A program made the translations under genes and the position numbers. Source: CAYFLR01 sp964343805 (GTDB taxonomy: Bacteria; Bdellovibrionota_B; Oligoflexia; CAYFLR01). Taken from it: 40,909 bases of DNA. Below the pieces are notes generated by a model, which was given only the letters and a program-made list of their open reading frames with translations, ran no database searches and was not told the origin of the DNA. Shown piece after piece: positions 9,058-18,004 of this stretch (positions are counted from its first letter, which is position 1; each line of letters opens with the position of its first letter). The DNA lies in NCBI GenBank assembly GCA_964343805.1, contig CAYFLR010000052.1, positions 1-40,909 on the forward strand, written 5' to 3'.

Positions 9058-12000
9058 ATGAATGGGTTGAGGCAACGAATAGGACTTTTCTTTTGGGGCT
9101 TAATTCTAATAGTGAGCCTTCTGACTCCTGTTTATGCTGAAAGCATGTACGATATTACTGTCCATTGGAAAACCATTGAGACCCCTCATTTCTACATTCA
9201 TTTTCCCGAAAAACTGACCCCTCTTGGCAAGTGGACATCTGTGTTTGTTGAACAGATGAGAGAGAAGCTAGATCAGGATTTCAAGATTGAACTTAAAATG
9301 AAAACTCATATCCGCTTTATGGATAATACCGATCGAGCCAATGGCTTTGCTATTGTCTTTCCACAAGATGAAATCTCTATTGTCATACCCCAACCCAATT
9401 TAGAGGAAGATCTAGGTAGCTATAGGAATTGGATTGAAGAGCTACTGGTTCATGAAATGACTCATATTTATACCTTGGCGACAACAAGTGGATTTTACTC
9501 ATTTATGGATAGCGTTTTTGGTAGGGTGACCCCTGCTCTAGGTACTTCATTATTGATTGCTCCTCCGAATCACTCTTTGCCCGATTGGTTTTTAGAAGGA
9601 TTAGCTGTCTATGAGGAGACTCGTCATACTCCTTTGGGACGACTCAAAAGTAGTGAATTTGAAATGTATTATCGAGTTGCGGTGCTAACCGGGCAAATTC
9701 CGAGTATTTCCGATCTTCATAAGGAGAGTATTATTTGGCCGAGGGGTAACTCCATTTATGTGTGGGGGGGGATTGCTATTCAGTATTTAGCACATAAATA
9801 TGGTGATGAGGTGCTGTGGGGTTTAGTAGAAAAATTTGGAGGACGGCCTCCCTTTACATATAACCTTTTTAATTCCAGTGAGTTTGGGAGGGATGATTTT
9901 GTAAGTAATTATTACGAGATGGTAGCCAGTCTTCAAAAAGAGCAGAAAGAAAAAATTGAGAAAATCAAAAAGGCCGCTCCCCTCACTTCTTATATTCAAC
10001 TTACAAATAATGAGGGAAATGGGAAAAGTGATTTTGTTTTTCATGGAGACTCATTTCTTTATTTTAGAAGTAATGCGAAGGAGGATCGTAAATTAGTTGG
10101 ACAAGACCAAAATGGAGATGTGAGTCCAATTCTTAACCTAGATAATTTAGCTGATACACACCTCTCTCGTCATAAGACTAGTTTGTACTTTGCTGAAATT
10201 GATCGGGTAAATAATCAATCATATCAAAGTATTAAAATTTTAAATTTAGAATCTAGAGAACAAAGAACCCTTTTCGAAAGGAAACGTTATCGTCATCCCT
10301 CCATATCACCAGATGGAAAAAGCCTCGTTTTTGTGAGTTTGGGAGAAGGGGTTCAAAACGTTCTATTTTATGACTTAGGAAGTAAAACGGTTAAGAATTT
10401 AACTCATAATAAGAGTCTGTTCGATTCTTATTACAATCCTCGCTTTGCGCCTGATAATAAAAGCATCATCTATGCGGCCCGCAAGGATGAAAAGTTAACA
10501 TTGAGTTTGTATCAGTTCGATCTAGAAACTCAGAAGGAAAGGGTTCTACCATTTTCTGGGAATTGCTCTTTTCCTTCTTATTCGCCTGATGGGAGAGCCA
10601 TTCTTTTTATTTCAGACAGGACGGGAATTCACAATATTTATGCCTATGATGTTAAGCAGGATAAAGTTTATCAGATATCTCATTTGATGGAGGGAGCTTT
10701 TTTCCCCCATGTAGATGTCTCTAATAGGTGGATTTATTTCACTGTTTACGGATCAAATGGATACAATATAGCTAGGATGAGATATCAACCCCATCGATGG
10801 TTTAAGCCTATTTCCTTGAAGATTAAACCTAGAATGGCAATGTCTGTGGACTCCACCTCTGCTGGGGTGGATTTAGCTGAGGTTGAAAAAGAACTAGAGC
10901 AGAGTGACAATATCTTAGTGCAACCTTATGAGGCTCTGAATTATTTATTTCCTACGGGATGGTTTCCATTCTTTGTTTTGGGGGAGTCTGGTTATAATAA
11001 GCAGTTTTATGGGTTTACTATAGCGGGTGAAGACCCTCTCAAACGTCACAACTACCTCATCTCTTTTGCTCCTATTAAAATAGGTGATTATAAGGAGTCT
11101 TTTTGGCATCGACCTATTTATGAGGCGGATTATATCTATTCAGCCCATTTTCCTGAAATATCCTTCTCTTTAAGTGGTGACACTGTGAAATACCGAGGGT
11201 ATTTTATAGAGGGGAATGAAGGGGTAGAATTTGATGTTTTAAACCAGGCATCTCCCGATTGGAATTATTGGACCTATACACAAGTTTTTAATAGCACCAT
11301 ATCCTGGGAATTTGATCGAAATACATATTCTACGGGGGTCTTTGCTAGGGTCGGACTCCAAGTTATTAAACCAGATGAAATAATGGGAAATTCAAAAAAG
11401 TTTGCCAACTCCCAGGAAGCAATATACCGGGGGCATGTGGTTTCTCTGGCGATTGGTGGAATCTACGATACCTCCTTTGGTTATCGGACCCCTATTTCTG
11501 TTGAACCTTATTCTGGCATAAATTTTAATACTGTAATCAAAGTGCAGAAGACCATTTTAGATCCTGAAGAGGCCGCTAAATTAGATGGATCTCATGAGCT
11601 TATGTATTCTTGGATCAATGAGTTGACCCTATACTTTCCACTTTATCCACCTTATTCAACTTTAAAACTTAATAATAAATTTGGAAGCCTACTAAAATAT
11701 AGTCCCACCGAAGCAGAGAGGAAGGTTTATGGTGAATTTCTCTCTATTGGTGGGGTGGATGGTCTATTTGCTGTGAGAGGTCAGCCCTTCGGAGTCATAC
11801 AAGGCTTGCATGCTTACGTAGGTTCTTTACAGATAGATCAGATGTTACATCCTATTTTTAAGAACTTTGGCGGATGGTATTTATTTAGTCGTCACTTAAC
11901 AGGTCATGGATTTATGGATTTTGGATCCGCCTGGAATAAAAAACCTGAGCTTACTAAAATTGTTTCAAGTATTGGAGTAGAAGTACGATATAATTTAGTA

Positions 12001-12111
12001 GTGTTGAAGTATTTTCCCATGGGTTGGGGAGCAGCATATATGAGAAGCCTCAACCGGGATCAAGACTTTTACTATTTGGTGGTGGGTAATAATTATAGCC
12101 CCATAAATTAA
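9058..12111 (+). CDS. Secreted zinc peptidase with TolB-like propeller and C-terminal outer-membrane barrel
   Basis: Large protein (1017 residues) with a signal peptide (TM ~8-25, ending near VYAES). Residues ~30-300 are a gluzincin-type metallopeptidase ('peptidase MA-like'): HEMTH at 132-136 gives two zinc ligands and the base, and WFLEGLAVYEE supplies the third ligand, Glu180. Residues ~320-620 hold PD40/WD40-like blades (ISPDGKSLVFVS from ~414, FAPDNKSIIYAARKD from ~461, YSPDGRAILFISDRTG from ~508), as in TolB. The C-terminal ~380 residues are rich in alternating aromatic strands and end in BamA/surface-antigen-like signals (GGVDGLFAVRGQPFG at ~896, GHGFMDFGSAW), so I infer an outer-membrane beta-barrel. 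AGGAG at 9046-9050 fits ATG 9058. Substrate unknown. Confidence 0.8.
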   Translation: MNGLRQRIGLFFWGLILIVSLLTPVYAESMYDITVHWKTIETPHFYIHFPEKLTPLGKWTSVFVEQMREKLDQDFKIELKMKTHIRFMDNTDRANGFAIVFPQDEISIVIPQPNLEEDLGSYRNWIEELLVHEMTHIYTLATTSGFYSFMDSVFGRVTPALGTSLLIAPPNHSLPDWFLEGLAVYEETRHTPLGRLKSSEFEMYYRVAVLTGQIPSISDLHKESIIWPRGNSIYVWGGIAIQYLAHKYGDEVLWGLVEKFGGRPPFTYNLFNSSEFGRDDFVSNYYEMVASLQKEQKEKIEKIKKAAPLTSYIQLTNNEGNGKSDFVFHGDSFLYFRSNAKEDRKLVGQDQNGDVSPILNLDNLADTHLSRHKTSLYFAEIDRVNNQSYQSIKILNLESREQRTLFERKRYRHPSISPDGKSLVFVSLGEGVQNVLFYDLGSKTVKNLTHNKSLFDSYYNPRFAPDNKSIIYAARKDEKLTLSLYQFDLETQKERVLPFSGNCSFPSYSPDGRAILFISDRTGIHNIYAYDVKQDKVYQISHLMEGAFFPHVDVSNRWIYFTVYGSNGYNIARMRYQPHRWFKPISLKIKPRMAMSVDSTSAGVDLAEVEKELEQSDNILVQPYEALNYLFPTGWFPFFVLGESGYNKQFYGFTIAGEDPLKRHNYLISFAPIKIGDYKESFWHRPIYEADYIYSAHFPEISFSLSGDTVKYRGYFIEGNEGVEFDVLNQASPDWNYWTYTQVFNSTISWEFDRNTYSTGVFARVGLQVIKPDEIMGNSKKFANSQEAIYRGHVVSLAIGGIYDTSFGYRTPISVEPYSGINFNTVIKVQKTILDPEEAAKLDGSHELMYSWINELTLYFPLYPPYSTLKLNNKFGSLLKYSPTEAERKVYGEFLSIGGVDGLFAVRGQPFGVIQGLHAYVGSLQIDQMLHPIFKNFGGWYLFSRHLTGHGFMDFGSAWNKKPELTKIVSSIGVEVRYNLVVLKYFPMGWGAAYMRSLNRDQDFYYLVVGNNYSPIN

Positions 12112-12122
12112 TTAAGGTTTTT

Positions 12123-12143
12123 AAAAAGTTCTGAGGATTCAGG
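12123..12143 (+). repeat. Single copy of the 3732-3752 hairpin arm
   Basis: AAAAAGTTCTGAGGATTCAGG matches 3732-3752 at 20 of 21 positions (T for A at one base). The complementary arm is missing here, so it cannot form the hairpin seen at the first site. It lies 19 bases before the start of the next gene, just as the first copy lies just before a gene start. Confidence 0.7.
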
Positions 12144-12162
12144 CATAGAGTGGGAGCGGCTC

Positions 12163-12675
12163 ATGAAGTCTTTGATTAATAAGTTAAACTTTCTAGAAGT
12201 TAAAATCCCCATTAAGATCTTACGCAGATATGCAAAAATAAAAGATACTTTACAGTCAATAGAGAAAGATCTACGAACTTCTGCCAAACTTTTATCCATA
12301 AGAGGGGTCAAGTATCGTTATAAAGGACGAGTTAGATATAAAACAGTCATGGAGATGCTAGAAGGAGACTTCCTTCGTTTAAAAACATTGATTAAATCAG
12401 AAGAGTTCCAAAGTAAATTTAGTCGCGGACGATCTGATTTAGAAGATTATTTTGAGTCGAAGTTAGCCAATCTATGGTCGGGGATTAACTTTTTCTCGGT
12501 TCAAGATTTAGATATTCTATTGAGTCGCTTAGAAGACCTACAAAATAGAGTGAGAAAGGGTTTGAGTGGTATCGAATTAAAAATTAACTTACCTAAGAAA
12601 GAGTTGATCATTAAAAAGAAAACTGCAAAACCTGCCAGAAGAGCACCAGTGAGGAGAAAGAAGAAAAGCGCCTAA
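12163..12675 (+). CDS. Unknown helical protein with a basic Lys/Arg/Pro tail
   Basis: I do not recognise this 170-residue protein. It has no signal peptide or membrane segment. Residues ~1-140 read as amphipathic helices with many charged residues and Leu spacing suggestive of coiled-coil packing (KIKDTLQSIEKDL, LDILLSRLEDLQNRVRKGL). The last ~28 residues are strongly basic (KKELIIKKKTAKPARRAPV, then RRKKKSA), resembling histone H1-like nucleic-acid-binding tails. GGGAG at 12152-12156 is a good ribosome binding site for ATG 12163. Its stop overlaps by 4 bases the stop of the convergent permease gene. A role in binding DNA or RNA is inferred only from the tail. Confidence 0.7.
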   Translation: MKSLINKLNFLEVKIPIKILRRYAKIKDTLQSIEKDLRTSAKLLSIRGVKYRYKGRVRYKTVMEMLEGDFLRLKTLIKSEEFQSKFSRGRSDLEDYFESKLANLWSGINFFSVQDLDILLSRLEDLQNRVRKGLSGIELKINLPKKELIIKKKTAKPARRAPVRRKKKSA

Positions 12676-13916
12676 GTCGTAGTTGGGGCTCCCTTAATGC
12701 CACTGATAGGGCTAACACGAGCCGCCTGAAAAGATGGGTAAAGTGTTGCTATTCCGCAAAGCAAAACCGCAAAAAGTGCAATCAGAGGATAAATAGAGAA
12801 TAGATAGGTGACGGGGAGTGTTGAAACCTGATAAGTTCTTGCAGGCAATTCTATAAATGGGTATGTTTTAAGTACATAGAGTAGGACAAAGCCGCCCCCT
12901 ATTCCCAACAGGGTTCCTAGAAAACTAATCACCAAGCCGATGGATAAGAAAACCTTGATAATGGCAAACTTAGTGGCTCCTAGTGCTTTTAGGATAGAGA
13001 TTTGTCGTTGCTTTTCAAAGGTGATCATCACTAACATAGTTACAATATTAACGGCTGCAACTATTATGATAATGATGCAGATAAGAGCCATCACCGCTCT
13101 CTCAATTTTTAACGCTTCGAACATCGGACGGTGAACTTTTTTCCATTCCCGAGTGAGGTAGTCTGGGAAAGCCCGATCAATTTTTCGGATCACTTGACTT
13201 GCGTTATTGGGGTTGTTGAGGCTGATTTCAAGGCCTGTTACTTTGTTTTTCTTACCCCAAAATCTTTGGGCATTATTTAAACTCATCAGTGCAATTTTTG
13301 AATCTGAGTAGGATATCCCGGATTTAAATACTCCGGCCACTTCATAAGTTTTCACTTTCATTGCTTGACCGGCGTGTGTGGCGAAGCTACGAGGGCGGAT
13401 AATTTTAACGGAATCACCTTTTTTGACCTTTAGTTTTTCCGCTAACTCAGAGCCAATGATAACAGTATGTTTTTGGGTTTTTAGTTCAGAGACCTTCCCA
13501 CTGTAAAGAAGCGGGCTAAAAAAGTTCTTTAAATTGAGGGCATCCGGTTTAACCCCTTTTATAAAAATACCTTTCTGAGCAGATTTAGACTGAATGATGG
13601 TCTCAAAAAGAATAAATGGTGTGGCATCTATGATTTCAGGGTCTAAGTTTAAAAGTATATCTGTAGTATGGTTAAGCTCATCAATCCCGGTGGGGTATTT
13701 ATGCATAAGTATATGGGGGGTGACACCTAGAATCTGCTTTTGAAAAGTGTTTTCAAATCCAGATATAACGCTAAATATAACCATCATTGATGATACACCA
13801 ATTGCCACTCCAACAATAGAGAATACACCCATGATAGAGATAAACCGCTGATCTCTTTTGCCCAGCAGAAATTTAAAACACATCATCCAAGTAAAGTTGC
13901 CGGTTGGAATTTTCAT
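12672..13916 (-). CDS. LolC/LolE-like lipoprotein-releasing ABC transporter permease
   Basis: Inner-membrane permease of the LolCE/MacB (FtsX-like) superfamily, which in Lol systems extracts lipoproteins from the inner membrane. The N-terminus has the LolC/E pattern: a KFLLGKRDQRFIS stretch, a first TM (GVFSIVGVAIGVSSMMVIF), then SVISGFENTFQKQIL. A ~230-residue periplasmic domain follows, and three C-terminal TM helices (IIIIIVAAVNIVTMLVMITF, the next around LSIGLVISFLGTLLGIGGGF, and LFSIYPLIALFAVLLCGIA). The frame is open to ATG 13988, but that start has no ribosome binding site and would give 438 residues; ATG 13916 gives 414, the usual LolC/E length. The partner ATPase LolD is not in the window. 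Confidence 0.85.
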   Translation of the reverse strand: MKIPTGNFTWMMCFKFLLGKRDQRFISIMGVFSIVGVAIGVSSMMVIFSVISGFENTFQKQILGVTPHILMHKYPTGIDELNHTTDILLNLDPEIIDATPFILFETIIQSKSAQKGIFIKGVKPDALNLKNFFSPLLYSGKVSELKTQKHTVIIGSELAEKLKVKKGDSVKIIRPRSFATHAGQAMKVKTYEVAGVFKSGISYSDSKIALMSLNNAQRFWGKKNKVTGLEISLNNPNNASQVIRKIDRAFPDYLTREWKKVHRPMFEALKIERAVMALICIIIIIVAAVNIVTMLVMITFEKQRQISILKALGATKFAIIKVFLSIGLVISFLGTLLGIGGGFVLLYVLKTYPFIELPARTYQVSTLPVTYLFSIYPLIALFAVLLCGIATLYPSFQAARVSPISGIKGAPTTT

Positions 13917-14001
13917 GGTATGGATCCGAACATTATTGATTATCACGACCAAATCATGTATGTGAATGCTAAAAATACCTTTTACCATAAAGGAGAGTGT
14001 T

Positions 14002-15315
14002 TTGCTAGATCGTTATACAAGAGAACAACTGAAGAAAGTTTGGAGCCGGCCTAACATTTACCGAGTGTGGACTCGGGTTGAGCTTGCAGCCTGTCAAGCC
14101 TATATGGAGAATGGGGAAATTCCGGAGTCTGCCTTTAAGAACATATTAAAGGCGGGTGATTTGGTTTGGGAAGAAGAAATAGATCATTTGGATGAAATTG
14201 AGGCCGTATGTAAGCATGATGTGATTGCCTTTCTGACGGTACTTCAAGAAAGAATTGGTGAGGATTCACGTTTTGTTCATATGGGAATGACTTCATCTGA
14301 TGTGCTAGACACCTCTCTTTCACTTTTATTATTGGAATCAGCAGAATATATACAGAATGACCTTAAATCCCTCATTGAGGTTTTGAAAGAGAAGTCTATT
14401 AAACACAAGCATTTGGTTTGCATGGGGCGCTCACATGGAATTCATGGAGAACCGATTACCATGGGGCTTAAGTTCCTTACTTGGTATGATGAGATGCTAA
14501 GAAATGAACGAAGGCTATTGCAATCTATTGAAAATTTAAAAGTGGGAACCTTGTCTGGTCCCATGGGAAATTATGTAAATATTTCTCCTGCCATTGAACA
14601 ACGAGCTCTTGAAATTTTAAATCTTAAGCCTTTTCCAATCGCCACTCAAATTATACAAAGAGATGTGCACGCCGAATTCTTTTCAACTCTTGCAATAATG
14701 GCCTCATCAATTGAGCGATTTTGTGTTGAAATAAGGCATCTGCATAGAACAGAAGTATTGGAAGTGGAAGAGGCTTTTACAAAAGGGCAAAAGGGATCTT
14801 CTGCCATGCCTCATAAGAAAAATCCAATCGGTAGTGAAAACCTATCGGGAATTGCTCGAATTATAAGGTCTAATTCTCACGCAGCTCTTGAAAATATTCC
14901 TCTTTGGCATGAAAGAGATATCTCTCATTCTTCGGTGGAAAGAGTGATTGCTCCTGATACCACCAGTTTAATGGACTATGCTTTGGTTCGTTTCACTAAT
15001 ATGGTGAGAGATTTGGTTATTTTTGAAGATAATGTGGCCACCAATTTAGGTCGTTCCTATGACCTGTTTTATTCTCAAACTTTGCTGTTGGCTATGACCG
15101 ATCAAGGAATGCTGAGAGACGAAGCCTATCGAGTGGTACAAGAAAATGCCATGAAGGCCTGGAATGGAAAGATCTCTTTTAAAGAGGTTGTGTTGAAAGA
15201 TGATCGCATTTGCCAAAAGCTGAATGATGAAGTTCTTAATGAGGTGTTTAGTTTAGATCGCTATACCAAATGGGTTGATACTCTCTTTTCAAGAGTTATA
15301 GACCGGAGGAACTAA
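14002..15315 (+). CDS. purB: Adenylosuccinate lyase
   Basis: Catalyses two fumarate-releasing steps of purine synthesis (SAICAR to AICAR, and adenylosuccinate to AMP). The 437-residue product shows GMTSSDVLDTSLS, GRSHGIHGEPITMG, and the fumarase/ASL signature GSSAMPHKKNP. I start it at TTG 14002, giving the typical LLDRYTREQLKKVWS opening, because AAAGGAG lies 6 bases before it at 13989-13995; the in-frame ATG at 13966 would add 12 atypical residues. It is the first gene of an operon that runs through prmA, and purF overlaps its stop codon by one base. Confidence 0.96.
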   Translation: MLDRYTREQLKKVWSRPNIYRVWTRVELAACQAYMENGEIPESAFKNILKAGDLVWEEEIDHLDEIEAVCKHDVIAFLTVLQERIGEDSRFVHMGMTSSDVLDTSLSLLLLESAEYIQNDLKSLIEVLKEKSIKHKHLVCMGRSHGIHGEPITMGLKFLTWYDEMLRNERRLLQSIENLKVGTLSGPMGNYVNISPAIEQRALEILNLKPFPIATQIIQRDVHAEFFSTLAIMASSIERFCVEIRHLHRTEVLEVEEAFTKGQKGSSAMPHKKNPIGSENLSGIARIIRSNSHAALENIPLWHERDISHSSVERVIAPDTTSLMDYALVRFTNMVRDLVIFEDNVATNLGRSYDLFYSQTLLLAMTDQGMLRDEAYRVVQENAMKAWNGKISFKEVVLKDDRICQKLNDEVLNEVFSLDRYTKWVDTLFSRVIDRRN

Positions 15316-16679
15316 TGACGGTTGTAAAGATAGATAGTTTTATCAATGATGAGTGCGGAGTTTTTGGCGTTTGGGGACATCCAGATGCTGCTAATCTAAC
15401 CTATTTGGGTCTTTATGCCCTACAGCACAGAGGGCAGGAAGGGGCGGGTATTGCCACTTTTCATAATGGGCGCATTCTTTCTCATCGGAAAATGGGGCTG
15501 GTTTCTAAGATTTTTAGACAAGATGTAATTGATAAATTGCATGGCAATGTGGCCATTGGTCATGTGCGTTATTCTACTACAGGAAACAGTGAATTATTAA
15601 ATGTACAGCCTCTGATTGTTAACTGTGCCATTGGTGGTGTTGCCATTTGCCATAATGGAAATTTAACCAACGCGAGCAAAATTCGACGAGAACTGGAAGA
15701 CACGGGATCCATCTTTCAAACCAGTTCAGATACTGAAGTGATTTTACATCTCATTGCTCGTTCAAAAGCCAAATCCATTAAGGACAAAATTTTAGATGCA
15801 CTGTCTATAGTTGAAGGCGCTTATTCTTTTTTGATTTTAACTGAAGATGGGATTTTCGCGGCTCGAGACCCTCAGGGTTATCGTCCACTGGTCTATGGCA
15901 AAATGAAGGAGGGCTATGTTTTTTCATCCGAAACATGTGCTCTGTACATTATGGATGCGGAAATGGAATCAGAAGTGAAACCTGGAGAACTCCTCCACGT
16001 AGATAATAATGGTTACATGGATCGGCAAATCTTTAAACAGGAGAGTGAGATATATAATAAGAACTGTATTTTTGAGTACATCTATTTATCTCGTCCAGAC
16101 AGTGTCGTCTTCAATCACAATGTCTATGAAATTAGAAAGAAGTTTGGCAAGCAATTAGCCATGAATAGCCCGGTGGAAGCAGATATCGTTATTCCAGTGC
16201 CTGATTCTGGTGTGCCCGCGGCGATTGGTTATGCTCAAGAAGCTGGATTGCCCTTTGAAATGGGAATTATTAGAAATCATTATGTAGGAAGAACATTTAT
16301 AGAACCTCAGCAATCCATTCGAGATTTTGGAGTTAAGGTGAAGCTCCATCCAATAGGAGAAATCCTCAAAGGGCAACGAGTGGTTGTTGTGGATGATTCC
16401 TTGGTGAGGGGAACCACTTCAAAGAAAATTGTAAAAATGGTAAAAAACTCTGGAGCTAAAGAGGTGCACTTAAGAATCAGTTCGCCTATGATCATTAATT
16501 CCTGTCATTATGGGGTCGATACTCCCACCCGCAAAGAGTTAATGGCTAATAATTATGAATTGGAACAAATAAGGCGTTTTATTGATGCGGATTCTTTAGC
16601 CTTTTTGTCCACTGAAGGGTTGCTCGATTCAACGGGGGATGACCCTTCTTCTTACTGTACTCATTGCTTTGAGGGTTAA
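15315..16679 (+). CDS. purF: Amidophosphoribosyltransferase
   Basis: First committed enzyme of purine synthesis: glutamine plus PRPP to phosphoribosylamine. A 13-residue propeptide (to NDE) precedes the catalytic Cys14, which becomes the N-terminal nucleophile (CGVFGVWGH) of the Ntn glutaminase domain. The phosphoribosyltransferase domain has the PRPP loop VVVVDDSLVRGTTSKK. Cysteines at NKNCIF, INSCHYG and the C-terminal SYCTHC fit the four ligands of the 4Fe-4S cluster in Bacillus-type PurF, so this is probably the oxygen-sensitive, processed type. ATG 15315 overlaps the purB stop (TAATG) and is preceded by CGGAGGA at 15304-15310. Confidence 0.98.
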   Translation: MTVVKIDSFINDECGVFGVWGHPDAANLTYLGLYALQHRGQEGAGIATFHNGRILSHRKMGLVSKIFRQDVIDKLHGNVAIGHVRYSTTGNSELLNVQPLIVNCAIGGVAICHNGNLTNASKIRRELEDTGSIFQTSSDTEVILHLIARSKAKSIKDKILDALSIVEGAYSFLILTEDGIFAARDPQGYRPLVYGKMKEGYVFSSETCALYIMDAEMESEVKPGELLHVDNNGYMDRQIFKQESEIYNKNCIFEYIYLSRPDSVVFNHNVYEIRKKFGKQLAMNSPVEADIVIPVPDSGVPAAIGYAQEAGLPFEMGIIRNHYVGRTFIEPQQSIRDFGVKVKLHPIGEILKGQRVVVVDDSLVRGTTSKKIVKMVKNSGAKEVHLRISSPMIINSCHYGVDTPTRKELMANNYELEQIRRFIDADSLAFLSTEGLLDSTGDDPSSYCTHCFEG

Positions 16680-17399
16680 ATGGTTAGTGTAATAATTCCA
16701 GCTCGTTTTGCCTCTACTAGATTACCTGGTAAACCACTCATTCCTATATTAGGGAAACCAATGATAAGGTGGGTTTACGAGAATGTAAAAAAGGCCACTC
16801 ATGTGGATGAGGTCATTGTCGCCACTGATGATAAAAGAATTTATGCTGAAGTCCTTTCTTTTGGAGGGCAATCTGTAATGACTTCCGAGGATTTAAAATC
16901 TGGTACAGATAGAGTTTTCGAAGCCTCAAAGCAGAGTCAGGCAGATATAATTATCAATGTTCAGGGTGATGAACCACTCATTTCTCCAATCCTAGTGGAT
17001 GAATTTGCCCAGTTTATGAAAAGGAAAGAGGTGGAAATTGGCACTATTGCAGTGAGATCTGAGATGGATCCGGATTTTGATGATCCCAACTGCGTTAAAG
17101 TGGTGCTGGATCATAAAGGAAATGCCCTTTATTTTTCTCGATCTCCGATTCCTCATGGTGCCGAGTTTTACTACAAACATGTTGGAATTTATGGCTTTAA
17201 AAAATCAGCTCTGAAGTCATTTGTGGAAACGGCTTCTTCTAATTCAATTTTAGAGCATATTGAAAAGTTGGAACAGCTGCGGGCATTGGAGAGTGGAATT
17301 CCTATTTCCGTACTGATCAAAGAGCAGATGACACATCTTTCCATTGATACTCCTCAAGATCTAGAGCGAGTTCAGGCAATTTTGGAAAAAAGGAGCTAA
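16680..17399 (+). CDS. kdsB: CMP-Kdo synthetase (3-deoxy-manno-octulosonate cytidylyltransferase)
   Basis: Activates Kdo with CTP for the LPS inner core. The 239-residue product has the nucleotidyltransferase opening VIIPARFASTRLPGKPL, the conserved VATDD, NVQGDEPLI (metal and CTP binding) and YFSRSPIPHG. The ATG is immediately adjacent to the purF stop, with GAGGG inside the end of purF as ribosome binding site. Its presence shows that the organism makes Kdo-containing LPS, although in this operon it sits between purine and nuclease genes, so the grouping looks like packing rather than shared pathway. Confidence 0.97.
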   Translation: MVSVIIPARFASTRLPGKPLIPILGKPMIRWVYENVKKATHVDEVIVATDDKRIYAEVLSFGGQSVMTSEDLKSGTDRVFEASKQSQADIIINVQGDEPLISPILVDEFAQFMKRKEVEIGTIAVRSEMDPDFDDPNCVKVVLDHKGNALYFSRSPIPHGAEFYYKHVGIYGFKKSALKSFVETASSNSILEHIEKLEQLRALESGIPISVLIKEQMTHLSIDTPQDLERVQAILEKRS

Positions 17400-18004
17400 T
17401 GTTGAAAGAACTAGATAGAGAATACCTTAAAAAACATCCGATCATTGTGGGGGTTGATGAAGTGGGAAGGGGATGTTTAGCTGGCGGTGTTACAGCAGCT
17501 GCGGTAGCCATAAACTCTCATTTTATTGATCCAGGAGTTCGGGATTCTAAGAAAATTTCCGCTAAAAAGAGAGAAAGTTTCTCTGCTTATATCAAACAGC
17601 ATTGTTTAGCCTATTCAGTAAACACTGTTGATGTGGATACAGTAGATCAAATCAATATCTTAAGAGCGGCTTTATTAGCAATGGAGAATGCTGTTAAATC
17701 TGTTTGCGGTCAAATTACTCCCGACCTCTTATTAATTGATGGTAAATTCAAAATAGAAAGTGATTTTGATCAAGAAACCATCATTGGGGGGGATGATAAG
17801 AGCACTGCAATTGGCGCGGCTTCCATCATTGCTAAGGTGGAGCGTGACTCTATGATGTTCAATGTGAATGACGCCTATCCTGAATACGATTTTAATTCTA
17901 ACAAAGGATATGGAACCCCATCACATCGTAAGGCCATTGCCCAATACGGCATCACACCGATTCATAGGAAAACTTTTAAAGGAGTTAAGGAATTTGTCTT
18001 ATAA
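17399..18004 (+). CDS. rnhB: Ribonuclease HII
   Basis: Cleaves RNA in RNA-DNA hybrids and removes single ribonucleotides from DNA. Of 201 residues, the motif GVDEVGRGCLAGG supplies catalytic Asp20 and Glu21; LLIDG gives Asp114 and AKVERDSMM gives Asp150, completing the DEDD site. RDSKKISAKKR and GYGTPSHRKAI are also family signatures. ATG 17399 overlaps the kdsB stop (TAATG) and follows AGGAG at 17391-17395. The 3' end overlaps the yraN-like gene, a pairing common in bacteria. Confidence 0.97.
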   Translation: MLKELDREYLKKHPIIVGVDEVGRGCLAGGVTAAAVAINSHFIDPGVRDSKKISAKKRESFSAYIKQHCLAYSVNTVDVDTVDQINILRAALLAMENAVKSVCGQITPDLLLIDGKFKIESDFDQETIIGGDDKSTAIGAASIIAKVERDSMMFNVNDAYPEYDFNSNKGYGTPSHRKAIAQYGITPIHRKTFKGVKEFVL

